Positions 26,104 through 35,254 of a stretch of DNA of 64,000 nucleotides are shown here, in pieces. A program made the position numbers and the translations under genes. The notes beneath the pieces were generated by a model. The model ran no database searches. It saw nothing but the letters and a program-made list of their open reading frames with translations, and was not told the origin of the DNA. Source of the stretch: TMP-86 sp039807285 (lineage in GTDB: Bacteria > Pseudomonadota > Gammaproteobacteria > Steroidobacterales > Steroidobacteraceae); contig JBGAGK010000004.1 of the NCBI GenBank assembly GCA_044226785.1, positions 124,001 to 188,000 on the forward strand, written 5' to 3'. The stretch's first letter is position 1; each line of letters opens with the position of its first letter.

Positions 26104-27299
26104 TCAGCCTGGCAGGACGAGATATCCTGCATGCCTGGGGTAAATTCATCTTCACCGGCGTCGGTCTGGGCCTGCTGATCGGCGTGACGCTGACCATGGC
26201 GGGCGTCTACCGCGGCATGGTGGACGATGGAAAAGTCCTGCTGGACAACAGCGGTGCCGACCTGTGGGTGGTGCAGAAGGACACGCTGGGCCCCTATGCC
26301 GAGTCCTCCAGCATCCCGGATGATCTCTGGCGCAGCATCCGCACCATGCCGGGAGTGGCACAGGCGGCCAACGTCACCTACCTGACCATGCAGGTTCGCA
26401 GGGACACTGCCGACGTGCGGGCGATGGTCGTCGGCATCACCGCGGGCGAACCCGGCATGCCGGGCTGGCCGCCGCATCTGGTCGCCGGACGGCAGATCAC
26501 CCGCGGTCACTACGAAGCCGTCGCCGACCTCGCGACCGGGTTCCGGCCCGGCGATGTCCTCAGCATCCGCAGAAACCGCTACACCGTGGTCGGCCTGACG
26601 CGCCGCATGGTCTCCTCGAGCGGAGACCCGATGATCTTCATCCCCCTGAAGGATGCACAGGAAGCCCAGTTCCTCAAGGACAACGACGCCATCCTGATGC
26701 AGCGGCGGCGCACCGCGGCGAATCCGGCCTTCAATCGACCGGGGGTTCCGGGCCTGCTCGATGCCGTCATCGACTCGCAGAGCGGCAACAGCAACGTGAA
26801 TGCCATCCTGGTACGTATCCGCCCCGAGTTCAACGCACGGGAAGTGGCCGAACCGATCCGGCGCTGGAAGCGGCTCACGGTATACGACCGCGCGCAGATG
26901 GAAGACATCCTGATCGGCAAACTGATCGCGACATCGGCCAAACAGATCGGCATGTTCCTGGTGATTCTCGCACTGGTCAGCGCGGCCATCGTGGCCTTCA
27001 TCATCTATACGCTGACCATGGACAAGATCCGCGAAATCGCGGTGCTCAAGCTCATCGGCACCCGCAACCGCACCATCGCGGGCATGATCCTGCAGCAGTC
27101 CCTGGTGCTCGGGGTGATCGGCTTCGTGGTTGGCAAGATCACGGCAACCTTCGCCGCGCCGCTGTTCCCGAAGTACGTGCTGCTGGTGCCCATCGACTCG
27201 ATCATGGGCTTCTTCGCGGTACTCACCATCTGCGTGCTGGCCAGCTTCGTTGCCATCCGCATGGCGCTGAAGGTCGATCCGGCCGAGGCCATTGGATAG
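26100..27299 (+). CDS. ABC transporter permease, DevC/FtsX-MacB type
   Basis: This 399-residue permease has one N-terminal helix (about 15-38), a periplasmic domain of about 240 residues (GADLWVVQKDTLGPYAESSSIP, typical of DevC) and three C-terminal helices with the FtsX signature (MDKIREIAVLKLIGTRNRTI). The end LKVDPAEAIG is diagnostic of the MacB/FtsX superfamily. Such exporters act with an adaptor and an outer-membrane channel to move lipids, glycolipids or small molecules out of the inner membrane or periplasm. It starts with a 4-base overlap after the adaptor. Confidence 0.9.
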   Translation: MISLAGRDILHAWGKFIFTGVGLGLLIGVTLTMAGVYRGMVDDGKVLLDNSGADLWVVQKDTLGPYAESSSIPDDLWRSIRTMPGVAQAANVTYLTMQVRRDTADVRAMVVGITAGEPGMPGWPPHLVAGRQITRGHYEAVADLATGFRPGDVLSIRRNRYTVVGLTRRMVSSSGDPMIFIPLKDAQEAQFLKDNDAILMQRRRTAANPAFNRPGVPGLLDAVIDSQSGNSNVNAILVRIRPEFNAREVAEPIRRWKRLTVYDRAQMEDILIGKLIATSAKQIGMFLVILALVSAAIVAFIIYTLTMDKIREIAVLKLIGTRNRTIAGMILQQSLVLGVIGFVVGKITATFAAPLFPKYVLLVPIDSIMGFFAVLTICVLASFVAIRMALKVDPAEAIG

Positions 27300-27304
27300 A
27301 CGCG

Positions 27305-28042
27305 ATGGGCACACGCGGCATCCGGATCGAGAACCTGAGCAAGCGCTTTGGACAGGGCGACACCGCGGTCCATGCGCTGAAGAACGTCAGCATGCATGTG
27401 GCGCCTGGCGAAGTGGTCGGCCTGATCGGTCCTTCCGGATCCGGCAAGAGTACGCTGCTCAAGTGCCTGGGTGCCGTCATCGACCCAACCTCGGGCCGCA
27501 TGATCCTGGATGACACGGTCATCTATGACAACGGCTGGAAGGTGCGCGATCTGAGGGCCCTTCGCCGCGACAAGATCGGCTTCGTGTTCCAGGCGCCCTA
27601 TCTCATTCCCTTCCTCGACGCGACCGACAACGTGGCGCTCCTGCCGATGCTTGCCGGCGTGCCCAACGACGAAGCACGCCGGCGCGCGATCGAACTGCTC
27701 ACGGCACTGGATGTACAGCATCGTGCGATGGCCATGCCATCGCAGTTGTCGGGCGGCGAGCAACAGCGCGTGGCCATCGCCCGCGGCCTGGTCAATCGCC
27801 CGCCGGTCATCCTGGCCGACGAACCGACAGCGCCGCTCGACTCGCAACGAGCCATGGCCGTGGTGAGGATCCTGAACGACATGGCCAGGCGTTTCGAGAC
27901 CGCGATCATCGTCGTCACGCACGACGAGAAGATCATCCCGACGTTCAAACGCATTTACCACATCCGCGACGGCATCACCCACGAGGAGGCCGGTGAAGGG
28001 CGGGCCTTCGACCTGCCCGTTCGGGAGGAAGCCGCGCCGTGA
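27305..28042 (+). CDS. ABC transporter ATP-binding protein, DevA/LolD type
   Basis: This 245-residue ATPase has Walker A GPSGSGKST (about residues 41-49), the Q-loop in FVFQAPYLIPFLDA, signature LSGGEQQRVAIARGL, Walker B VILADEPTAPLD and the H-loop IIVVTHDEKI. Length and order match MacB/LolD/DevA-type energisers of FtsX-like permeases. Five bases separate it from the permease gene, and its stop overlaps the lpxR start as GTGA. It powers the exporter at the inner-membrane face. Confidence 0.93.
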   Translation: MGTRGIRIENLSKRFGQGDTAVHALKNVSMHVAPGEVVGLIGPSGSGKSTLLKCLGAVIDPTSGRMILDDTVIYDNGWKVRDLRALRRDKIGFVFQAPYLIPFLDATDNVALLPMLAGVPNDEARRRAIELLTALDVQHRAMAMPSQLSGGEQQRVAIARGLVNRPPVILADEPTAPLDSQRAMAVVRILNDMARRFETAIIVVTHDEKIIPTFKRIYHIRDGITHEEAGEGRAFDLPVREEAAP

Positions 28043-29205
28043 AATCTCGCGTGGCCCGGTGCATCGCCCTGCCGCTGCAGATCTTCGCAGCGCTGGCCGC
28101 TGCGAATGCCAATACCGATACCACCGAAGTTTCACCCGCCGCCGGACAGGAGGACTGCGCGCGACAGCACGCATTGCGCTGGCGTGGCGGCACGGTGCGA
28201 CTGGAGAACGACCTGTTTGCCGGCACCGACCGCAACTATACGAACGGAGTGGCGCTGTCCCTGGTCTCTCACGACATCGAGGGCCGGCTGCGTCCGGACT
28301 GCATGCCCCGACCTCTTGGCCTTTACACGCGGCTCATCGGCTGGGGCGATCAGGCCTTTGCACGCAGCGCCGGTGCATCATCGGCCTCACAGAACATCGT
28401 GCTGCGTTTCGGGCAGGCCATGTACACACCCACCGACAAGACGCGTACCGACCTGATCATGGACGATCGCCCCTACGCGGGACTTCTGTATTTCGGATTG
28501 GCGTGGAATCGCCGCACTCACCCGCAGGATGAAGGCTACGAACGGCTCGACAGCCGGGAGCTGACCCTGGGCGTGATCGGGCCCTGGTCGTTGGCCGACA
28601 GATCCCAGGATCTGATCCACGGGTTGCTCGGCGCCGAGCACTTTCGGGGCTGGAAGAACCAGCTGCGCAACGAACCGGCATTCCAGTTTGCCCTGGATCG
28701 CAAGTTCAAACCCCATGCCGAGGGCGCGATACAGCCCGGATGGGGGAGCGATGCCATCGGCAGCTTCGCCATACGCGCCGGCAATATCGAGACAGCCGCC
28801 ACGGCCGGCGTTGAACTGCGCACGGGCTGGAACATCCCGAACGATTTCGGAAGCTATCCGATCCGGCCCGGCGGCGAGAACCGCCCCCCCTCGAGCGCAG
28901 CCCGATTGCGCACCCGGCAACCGGATTCAGCCAGTGCTCCTCATCCGGGCGCGCACGTTTTCATGAACCTGGAAGCCAAGGCGGTTGCCTGGGATTTCTC
29001 GCTCGATGGCAACCTGTTTCGCAGCAGTCACCACGTCAGCCGCCGCCCCTGGGTTGCTCAGGCCGCCATCGGCATCAGCAGCCAATGGATCATTGCCGGA
29101 CGAGGTATGCGCCTCGCCGTGATGCGCGTGTGGCGCACGCGCGAGTTCGACGAACAGATCGGCACCCATGCCTTCGGATCCATCGCCCTGAGTGTCGAGC
29201 TTTGA
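28039..29205 (+). CDS. lpxR: LpxR-family lipid A 3'-O-deacylase
   Basis: This 388-residue protein resembles LpxR (DUF2219), an outer-membrane beta-barrel that removes the 3'-acyloxyacyl chain of lipid A. After a signal-like N-terminus, the hallmark VRLENDLFAGTDRNYTNG places the Asn57-Asp58 pair and Thr68; later DDRPYAGLLYFG, LTLGVIGPWSLA and GWKNQLRNEPAFQF match family blocks. It is somewhat longer than enterobacterial LpxR, with an insert near 270-300. The GTG start overlaps the ATPase stop, so it is translated with the exporter. Coupling of envelope modification to export is inference. Confidence 0.85.
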   Translation: MKSRVARCIALPLQIFAALAAANANTDTTEVSPAAGQEDCARQHALRWRGGTVRLENDLFAGTDRNYTNGVALSLVSHDIEGRLRPDCMPRPLGLYTRLIGWGDQAFARSAGASSASQNIVLRFGQAMYTPTDKTRTDLIMDDRPYAGLLYFGLAWNRRTHPQDEGYERLDSRELTLGVIGPWSLADRSQDLIHGLLGAEHFRGWKNQLRNEPAFQFALDRKFKPHAEGAIQPGWGSDAIGSFAIRAGNIETAATAGVELRTGWNIPNDFGSYPIRPGGENRPPSSAARLRTRQPDSASAPHPGAHVFMNLEAKAVAWDFSLDGNLFRSSHHVSRRPWVAQAAIGISSQWIIAGRGMRLAVMRVWRTREFDEQIGTHAFGSIALSVEL

Positions 29206-29226
29206 AACCCATGAAAGGAGAATGAG

Positions 29227-29685
29227 ATGATTCGTTTCAACCGCCCCGCGGTCCACGCCGCCAGCCTGGTCATGGTTCTTCTTCCCGGTGCCGAGATCCT
29301 CCACGCACAGGTTGCGGATTCCGGAAAGCCGATGGCATTGCTCGGCGTGATGCAGAAGCTCGGGCAGGACATGCAGACCGTGGCGGGCGCGATATCAAGG
29401 GAAGACTGGCCGGAAGTGTCACGCCTCGCAACGGCCATCGCTCACCACGCCGAACCACCGCTGACGGAAAAGGCACGCATTCTCGCCTGGCTCGGCACGG
29501 ATGCCGGAAAGTTCCGCGGTTTCGACCATCAGGTCCATGAGGCGGCGACCGTCATGGGTGAAGCCGCAGCGCAAGGCGATGGCAAAGCTGTCATCGCCGC
29601 TTTCGCGAAAGTGCAGCAGGGGTGCCTCGCGTGCCATCAGGAGTTTCGCAAGCCGTTCCAGGAGCATTTTCATGAGAAACGCTGA
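29227..29685 (+). CDS. Cytochrome c' family (class II) c-type cytochrome
   Basis: This 152-residue exported protein has a signal peptide (1-28) and a four-helix cytochrome c' fold, with the heme motif CLACH near the C-terminus (residues 133-137) followed by QEFRK. The N-terminal helix has LLGVMQKLGQDMQTVAGAI, where the axial ligand is usually found; Met50 or Met41 are candidates. Cytochromes c' bind NO or CO, or act as electron shuttles. It lies 21 bases after lpxR and overlaps the outer-membrane factor gene by 14 bases, an odd position inside an exporter operon. Confidence 0.85.
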   Translation: MIRFNRPAVHAASLVMVLLPGAEILHAQVADSGKPMALLGVMQKLGQDMQTVAGAISREDWPEVSRLATAIAHHAEPPLTEKARILAWLGTDAGKFRGFDHQVHEAATVMGEAAAQGDGKAVIAAFAKVQQGCLACHQEFRKPFQEHFHEKR

Positions 29686-31162
29686 GCAGGCCCGCGGATT
29701 CACGGCCGCGTGGATACGGATGGCCCGAAGCCCAGCGCAGGCGATCGCCACTTCGATCCTGGGCGCACTGCTGGCAGGCTGTGTCGCGGGTCCCGACTTC
29801 AAACGGCCAGAGGGCCCGGGCATCGACCGCTACACGGCGGCGCCCATGCCCCTTCAGACGAGCTCCAATCCGATGGCGCTCGGGCGCGCACAGCACTTCG
29901 ACACCGGTGCCGGGGTAAGCGCGCAGTGGTGGCGCGCATTGGGCTCCGAGCGCCTCGATGCCTGGATCGAACAGGCTTTTCTCACCAGCCCGACCCTGGC
30001 ATCGGCCAGGGCTACCCTGCGGCAGGCACAGGAAACCGCTTCCGCACAGGCGGCATCGATACGGTATCCCCGGATCGATGCCAACGTAACTGCCCAGCGT
30101 GAGCGGCTGAACCCCAACATGCTCGGGCAGCCCGGCGACCCGCGCGAGTTCAATCTCTACAACGCCGGCATCGGTGGCCACTACCGGTTCGATCTCGCCG
30201 GTGGAAACCGCCGGGCCCTGGAAGCGCTGGCCGCCCGCGCGGACTTCCGGCGTCATGAGCTGGATGGAGCCCGCCTTGCGCTGGCCGCGAACATCACGGC
30301 CGCCGCCATCACACGCGCCAGGCTCGACAGCCAGATCGAAGCGACGCAGGCCATGGCGCTCGCGCAGGACGAGCAGGTGAACCTCACCCGTGAGCGGCTG
30401 CGGCTTGGCAATGCTTCCCCGGATGACGTGCTGGCCATCGAGGTCCAGGTGGGTCAGACACGCGCGGCGCTGTCATCGCTGCACAAACAACTCGAACAAA
30501 GCGAACATCTACTGGCCGTGCTCGCCGGACAGGCGCCAGGCGCTGCGAAGGTGCCGGAATTCACGCTGGAAGAATTCGCTTTGCCCGCCGACCTGCCTGT
30601 GGTTCTGCCATCGGAACTGGTCCGCCGCCGGCCGGACATCCAGGCGGCCGAGGCGCTCCTGCATGCCGCCAATGCCGAGTACGGAGTGGCTGTGGCCAGT
30701 CTGTACCCGCAACTCGACCTCAGCGCCAGCCTCGGCTCCCAGACACTGACCACGGGGTCGCTGTTCGGTGCAGGTTCCTCAGTTTGGAACCTGATGGCCC
30801 AACTGACCCAGCCACTGCTCGACCCGGGGCTGCCGGCACGCAAGCGGGCATCGCTGGCGGCACTCGATGCAGCAGCGGCCAACTATCAGGGAATCGTGCT
30901 CGACGCACTGCGTGATGTGGCCGATGTTTTGCGCGCGCTCGACCACGACGCCCAGGCGCTGACCTCGCTCGCCGCTGCCGATGCGGCCGTGCATGCCTCA
31001 TCAGTATCCATGGAGCATCAATACACTCTTGGAACTGCCAGCTATGTCCAGCTACTGATGGCACGACAACAATTGCAGCAGAGTCGGATCGGGCTGGTCA
31101 GCGCCCAGGCCCAGCGACTCTCCGACAGTGCTGCGCTGTATCAGGCGATGGGGGGTGGGTAG
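29672..31162 (+). CDS. NodT/OprM-type outer-membrane efflux lipoprotein
   Basis: This 496-residue TolC-superfamily protein has a long N-terminus with lipobox LLAGC (Cys at about residue 37) and then GPDFKRPEGP, the usual beginning of the NodT family. The ARLDSQIEATQAMALAQDEQ helix and the ELVRRRPDIQAAEALLHAANAEYGVAVASLYPQLDLSASLG block are diagnostic. It would provide the outer channel for the ABC exporter, and possibly for the RND pair at 0.7-4.9 kb, which lacks its own. It begins 14 bases inside the cytochrome c' gene. Confidence 0.92.
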   Translation: MRNAEQARGFTAAWIRMARSPAQAIATSILGALLAGCVAGPDFKRPEGPGIDRYTAAPMPLQTSSNPMALGRAQHFDTGAGVSAQWWRALGSERLDAWIEQAFLTSPTLASARATLRQAQETASAQAASIRYPRIDANVTAQRERLNPNMLGQPGDPREFNLYNAGIGGHYRFDLAGGNRRALEALAARADFRRHELDGARLALAANITAAAITRARLDSQIEATQAMALAQDEQVNLTRERLRLGNASPDDVLAIEVQVGQTRAALSSLHKQLEQSEHLLAVLAGQAPGAAKVPEFTLEEFALPADLPVVLPSELVRRRPDIQAAEALLHAANAEYGVAVASLYPQLDLSASLGSQTLTTGSLFGAGSSVWNLMAQLTQPLLDPGLPARKRASLAALDAAAANYQGIVLDALRDVADVLRALDHDAQALTSLAAADAAVHASSVSMEHQYTLGTASYVQLLMARQQLQQSRIGLVSAQAQRLSDSAALYQAMGGG

Positions 31163-31201
31163 AAACGCATCAGACGCATCCAGCCTGATGAAAAGGCCCT
31201 G

Positions 31202-32029
31202 TCACACCGGCTCTCGCGCCAGCGCATCCAGCTCGTCATGACCGGCGTTCTGCGCGAAGCCGTCGAATCGGCCTTCCTTGAGAGCGCGTGCCGCCCGCAG
31301 GAACCCTCCCCAGGCAGCGCCGGCCAGCGCCCCACCCACACTGATGCGCCGTACACCGAGTTTCGCGAAATCCGCCAGTGTCGAAGGCACGGCGCGGCCC
31401 ACCAGCACATTGACCGGCCTGGGTGCCACTGCCGCGACGATCGCCCGGATGTCCTCCGGCCTGCCCGCACCTGGCGCGTACAGACAATCGGCGCCGGCCT
31501 GGGCATAGGCGCGCAGGCGCCTGATGGATTCATTCAAGGCATCGGCATGACCCACGAGGAAGCACTCGGCGCGTCCGATCAGAAGGACATCCTCACCCGT
31601 TGCATCGATGGCGGCCCGCGCGGCGCGGATGCGTGCCACGGCCTCTTCGAACGCGAACAGGGGTTGCGCGGCATCGCCGGTCGAATCCTCGATCGACAAC
31701 CCCGCCACGCCGGTCTGGACACAGCGCCGCACATTCACCTTCAGGCCGTCGATGTCGTCGGCGTAACCATGCTCGAAATCGGCGTTCACCGGGAGCGGTG
31801 TGGCCTCGACGATCTCGCGGCAATGCGCCAGCACCATGCCCACATCCGGCGCATGATCGGGTTTTGCGTGCGACCAGGCGAATCCGGAGCTTGTGGTCGC
31901 GAGCGCCTTGAAACCCATGGCCGCCAGCGCATGCGCGGATCCCGCATCCCAGGGATTGGGGATCATGAAGCAGCCGGACTCATGGAGCCTGCGGAATGCC
32001 GCCCGCGCGGCGTCGCGGTCAACGCTCAT
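31202..32029 (-). CDS. Isocitrate lyase/PEP mutase family enzyme
   Basis: This 275-residue TIM-barrel enzyme has the superfamily motifs MIPNPWDAGSAHALAAMGF near the start, VNADFEHGYADD (metal-binding Asp/Glu), GLSIEDSTG and IGRAECFLVGH. Members cleave or form C-C or P-C bonds in 2-oxo or 2-hydroxy acids (oxaloacetate decarboxylase, 2-methylisocitrate lyase, PEP mutase). The Cys-Gly motif of true isocitrate lyases is not seen, so a small oxo-acid lyase is more likely. It lies 12 bases after the exported methyltransferase gene. Confidence 0.88.
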   Translation of the reverse strand: MSVDRDAARAAFRRLHESGCFMIPNPWDAGSAHALAAMGFKALATTSSGFAWSHAKPDHAPDVGMVLAHCREIVEATPLPVNADFEHGYADDIDGLKVNVRRCVQTGVAGLSIEDSTGDAAQPLFAFEEAVARIRAARAAIDATGEDVLLIGRAECFLVGHADALNESIRRLRAYAQAGADCLYAPGAGRPEDIRAIVAAVAPRPVNVLVGRAVPSTLADFAKLGVRRISVGGALAGAAWGGFLRAARALKEGRFDGFAQNAGHDELDALAREPV

Positions 32030-32041
32030 CAGAACATTTCC

Positions 32042-32788
32042 TCACCGCGGTTTGTGCAGCTTCAGCACGAACTGATCGGTCTTGCCACGCAGCCCGGGTG
32101 CAAACACCATCTGCGTGTGGTCATCCTGTGGGTGAGCCAGCAGGTTGCTCTCTGCTTCCACCGTGAAGCCTGCCTCCCCGGCCAGATCCAGGGCCGCCTG
32201 CTTCGGCATCCGGTGCAGCTTTGCATTGTCGGCACCTGGCTTGCCCACATGATCGATGACCCCGAACACACCACCGGGCTTGAGTGTGGTGAACACGGCC
32301 TTCATGAATGCCAGCGCCTTCGCCGGATCGCGGTTGTAGAGGTCATGCAGGTTCATCGCCGTGATCGCGAAGTCCACGCTCCCCGGCGCGATGAGATTGG
32401 AGGCCGGCAGATCCTCGTCGACCCGGACGACGTTCGGCAGGCGTCCACCGGCAAAACGCGCCTCCACCTGCGCGAGGTACCGGCCGCCCGGTTCCAGCAT
32501 GGCCGGCGGATTCTGGGAATACACCTTGCCCTTCGGGCCCACGGCGATCGACAGCACTTCGGTCATGTAGCCGCCGCCCGCGATCAAATCCAGCGCCGTC
32601 ATGCCCGGGTGGACGCCGAAGAATCTCATCAGCTCCGCGGGCTTTCGATCCGCATCCCGGTCACGATCCGCCTGAGGGCGGCTGGGCGACGTCAGCGCCT
32701 TGCCCGGATCCGCTTCCGCGCCGCTGACGCCCGCGGCGATCAGAAGACCGGTCATCACCATCGTCACACGCAGCATTGAAGTGATCAT
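32042..32788 (-). CDS. Putative exported SAM-dependent methyltransferase
   Basis: This 248-residue Rossmann-fold protein has motif I as ALDLIAGGGYMTEVLS, a motif with DFAITAMNLHDLYN, and LKPGGVFGVIDHVGKPG. All fit class I methyltransferases (COG4798-like). The N-terminus (MITSMLRVTMVMTGLLIAAGVSGAEA) is a strong Sec signal peptide, with GGAGGG upstream of ATG 32788. SAM is not known to be abundant in the periplasm, so the protein may act differently there. Neighbours are aldolase and PEP-mutase family genes on the same strand. Confidence 0.82.
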   Translation of the reverse strand: MITSMLRVTMVMTGLLIAAGVSGAEADPGKALTSPSRPQADRDRDADRKPAELMRFFGVHPGMTALDLIAGGGYMTEVLSIAVGPKGKVYSQNPPAMLEPGGRYLAQVEARFAGGRLPNVVRVDEDLPASNLIAPGSVDFAITAMNLHDLYNRDPAKALAFMKAVFTTLKPGGVFGVIDHVGKPGADNAKLHRMPKQAALDLAGEAGFTVEAESNLLAHPQDDHTQMVFAPGLRGKTDQFVLKLHKPR

Positions 32789-32809
32789 GCTCGCTCGCCC
32801 TCCTGCCTA

Positions 32810-33574
32810 TCAATTCCGGTAGCCCGGATCCTGCTCATCCAGCAAGCGCTTCAGCTCCTCGAAATGGGCCTGCGACTGCGCAGCATACTCCTCCCAGTCA
32901 CGGGCGGTGCGTTCGGCCATCGCCGGCGACAGCACGCTCAGGGGCTTGCCGGTGGCATAGGCGAGCAACAAGGTCTGCGCGGCGCGCTCGAAGTAGTAGA
33001 GATCATCGAATGCCGAGGCGACGGTGGGCCCTGCGACCAGCACGCCGTGGTTGCCCATCAGCAGGACCCGATGCTTGCCGATGACGCCGGCGATCCGGAC
33101 ACCCTCCTCGAGACTGTCGGCGATGCCGCCGTAATGCGAGTCCACAGCCACGCGCTGGTAGAAACGGGCGGTGTTCTGGTCGACGGGCAACATCGCCGGA
33201 TCGGCGAGCGCACTCAGCGCGGTGGCATGGATCGAGTGCACGTGAAGGACGCAGCGTGCATGCGGGACACGCGCATGGAGCTGGCTGTGGATGCACCACG
33301 CGGAAGGGTCCGGCGCATCCGGCCGCTGCATCACATCGTGATCGGCACTGTCGAGAAGCTGCAGGTCGCTGGCGCTGATGCGACTGAAGTGCCGCCAGCG
33401 AGGGTTCATCAGGAATCGATGCCCGTCCTGCGAAGTCGCCACGCTGAAATGGTTGGCCACACCTTCATGCCAGCCAAAGCGCGCCGACAACCGGAAGGCC
33501 GCTGCGAGATCGATGCGAAGGGACCGCTCCAGTGGCATCGGGTCGCGTGAGAAGACCTGTGTCGCGGTATTCAT
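32810..33574 (-). CDS. Class II aldolase/adducin family protein
   Basis: This 254-residue protein has the zinc ligands of the fuculose-1-phosphate aldolase fold: CVLHVHSIHATALSAL (two His) and LLMGNHGVLVAGPTV (third His). The start RIDLAAAFRLSARFGWHEGVANHFSV is typical of the decarboxylase/aldolase group that acts on sugar or hydroxy-acid phosphates. The substrate is unknown. It lies 21 bases upstream of the methyltransferase gene and 87 bases downstream of nadB. Confidence 0.9.
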   Translation of the reverse strand: MNTATQVFSRDPMPLERSLRIDLAAAFRLSARFGWHEGVANHFSVATSQDGHRFLMNPRWRHFSRISASDLQLLDSADHDVMQRPDAPDPSAWCIHSQLHARVPHARCVLHVHSIHATALSALADPAMLPVDQNTARFYQRVAVDSHYGGIADSLEEGVRIAGVIGKHRVLLMGNHGVLVAGPTVASAFDDLYYFERAAQTLLLAYATGKPLSVLSPAMAERTARDWEEYAAQSQAHFEELKRLLDEQDPGYRN

Positions 33575-33661
33575 GTGATCTCCAGCCCACGATGGTCCCG
33601 GAGGCAGGATGGGCGAGGCCTGAAGTATAAGGCAGCTTCGCCGCGATGGCAGACCGGCCTT

Positions 33662-35254
33662 TCAGATGCGGGCGTCAGGCTCCTGAAAGCCCTGGAATCC
33701 AGCCCTCGGCTGGCCCGCAAGCGCTGCCGGCTCCTTCGGTGCATCGCTGCGCGGGTCCCTTTCAGGGAAGTCGCGCCGCCAGTGCGCCCCGCGGCTTTCC
33801 TGGCGAGCCAACGCTGATTGCATCATGGCGCGCGCCAGCATCAGGCGCCGCAGCAGCACACCGTCCTCGGGTCCGCAGCGATCGATCGCGCCGCGGACCC
33901 AGTCGATTCCGGACTGCAGGCCGGAAGCATCGCGCACCGGGCCCATGCAGCGCCACATCTGCTCGCGAAGTTCGATCCAGCGAGCATCCACCGACGGATC
34001 TTCGGCTTCGTCCGCAGGGACAGGCATGGCCTCAGGGACAGGCGGAGTCGAGGCGACATTCAGCTTCGCACCGATGATGCGCCCGTATACCACGGCTTCC
34101 AGCAGCGAATTGCTGGCAAGCCGGTTGGCGCCATGCAGCCCCGTGCAGGCAACTTCGCCGGCAGCCCAGAGGCCGACGAGGCTGCTGGCACCCTGGTCGT
34201 CCACGCTCACCCCGCCCATGTGAAAGTGCGCGGCGGCGGTCACCGGCAGCGGATCGCGCGCCGGTTCGAAACCGAAACGGCGTGCGGTGCCGAGCGCGCC
34301 GGGAAATGCGTGGGCCTGCGCGGAATTGAACACCATGGTGCAGTCCAGAAGCACGGTTTCTCCCGCCTGCTGGGCTTCCCACACCGCGCGTGCGACCACA
34401 TCGCGTGGCGCCAGATCGCCGCGGGGATGGCGGCCCGCCATGATCGCCCGCCCGTGCGAGTCGATCAGCCGTGCACCGGCACCACGCAGGGCTTCGGTCA
34501 GCAGCGGCAGCGGATCGGCGGCAACCTGCAGCGCAGTCGGGTGAAACTGCACGAATTCCAGCGCTGCGGTCCGCGCGCCCGCCGCCAGCGCCATGGCCAG
34601 TCCGTCCCCGGTGGCGAAGGGGCCATTCGTGGTCATGCGGAACATCCGTCCGATGCCGCCTGTGGCCAGCACGGTGTCCCGGGCGAAAATCACGAGCCGC
34701 CTGCCTTGCGAGCATGCACGCGCGCCGCAAACGCGGCCCTCGTGCACCAGCAAGTCGGTGGCACTGGCGTTGCCGAGGAATTCGACTTGGCGCGCTGCGT
34801 GGGCACGCTGCCACAACGCCCGGACGATGACCTCTCCGGTCCGGTCGCCAGCGGCATGCACCACGCGAGCTTCGCCATGGCCCGCTTCGCGGTGCAGGCT
34901 CAGCCGGTCGCCTTCGCGGTCGAACGGCACACCTGACTCGATCAGGTAGTGCACCGCGCGCTCGGCATCGCCGATGACGCGGGACACCGTGACGGGATCC
35001 GCGAAATGGCAGGCTGCCTCGATGGTGTCGAGCACATGGGCATCCACCGAATCGCTGGCGCCCAGCGGTGCGGCGATGCCGCCCTGCGCCAGGGCACTCG
35101 AGGATGAGCGGGCAGGTTCATCGGGGCAGACCACCAGCACCCTTCGCGCACCGGCGCTCAGTGCCGCGCACAGACCCGCGATGCCGGCACCCAGCACCAG
35201 GACATCCGCGTCGATCCGTGTCGCTGAGGGCGCCGTGCCGGACCCGTGCATCAT
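33662..35254 (-). CDS. nadB: L-aspartate oxidase
   Basis: This 530-residue flavoenzyme oxidises L-aspartate to iminoaspartate for de novo NAD synthesis. The FAD motif is VLVLGAGIAGLCAAL (about residues 19-33); SSSALAQGGIAAPLG, LHREAGHGEARVVHAAGDRTG, GDLAPRDVVARAVW and GLHGANRLASNSLLEAVVYG are characteristic NadB blocks. The length matches the family. Its start overlaps the nadA stop by 4 bases, so the toxic intermediate can pass between the two products. No nadC is in this window. Confidence 0.95.
   Translation of the reverse strand: MMHGSGTAPSATRIDADVLVLGAGIAGLCAALSAGARRVLVVCPDEPARSSSSALAQGGIAAPLGASDSVDAHVLDTIEAACHFADPVTVSRVIGDAERAVHYLIESGVPFDREGDRLSLHREAGHGEARVVHAAGDRTGEVIVRALWQRAHAARQVEFLGNASATDLLVHEGRVCGARACSQGRRLVIFARDTVLATGGIGRMFRMTTNGPFATGDGLAMALAAGARTAALEFVQFHPTALQVAADPLPLLTEALRGAGARLIDSHGRAIMAGRHPRGDLAPRDVVARAVWEAQQAGETVLLDCTMVFNSAQAHAFPGALGTARRFGFEPARDPLPVTAAAHFHMGGVSVDDQGASSLVGLWAAGEVACTGLHGANRLASNSLLEAVVYGRIIGAKLNVASTPPVPEAMPVPADEAEDPSVDARWIELREQMWRCMGPVRDASGLQSGIDWVRGAIDRCGPEDGVLLRRLMLARAMMQSALARQESRGAHWRRDFPERDPRSDAPKEPAALAGQPRAGFQGFQEPDARI

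Noticed and set aside
31163..31201. Hairpin CATCAG ... CTGATG between convergent genes as a terminator
   Set aside because: The stem is only 6 bp with an 11-base loop and no T-run on either strand.
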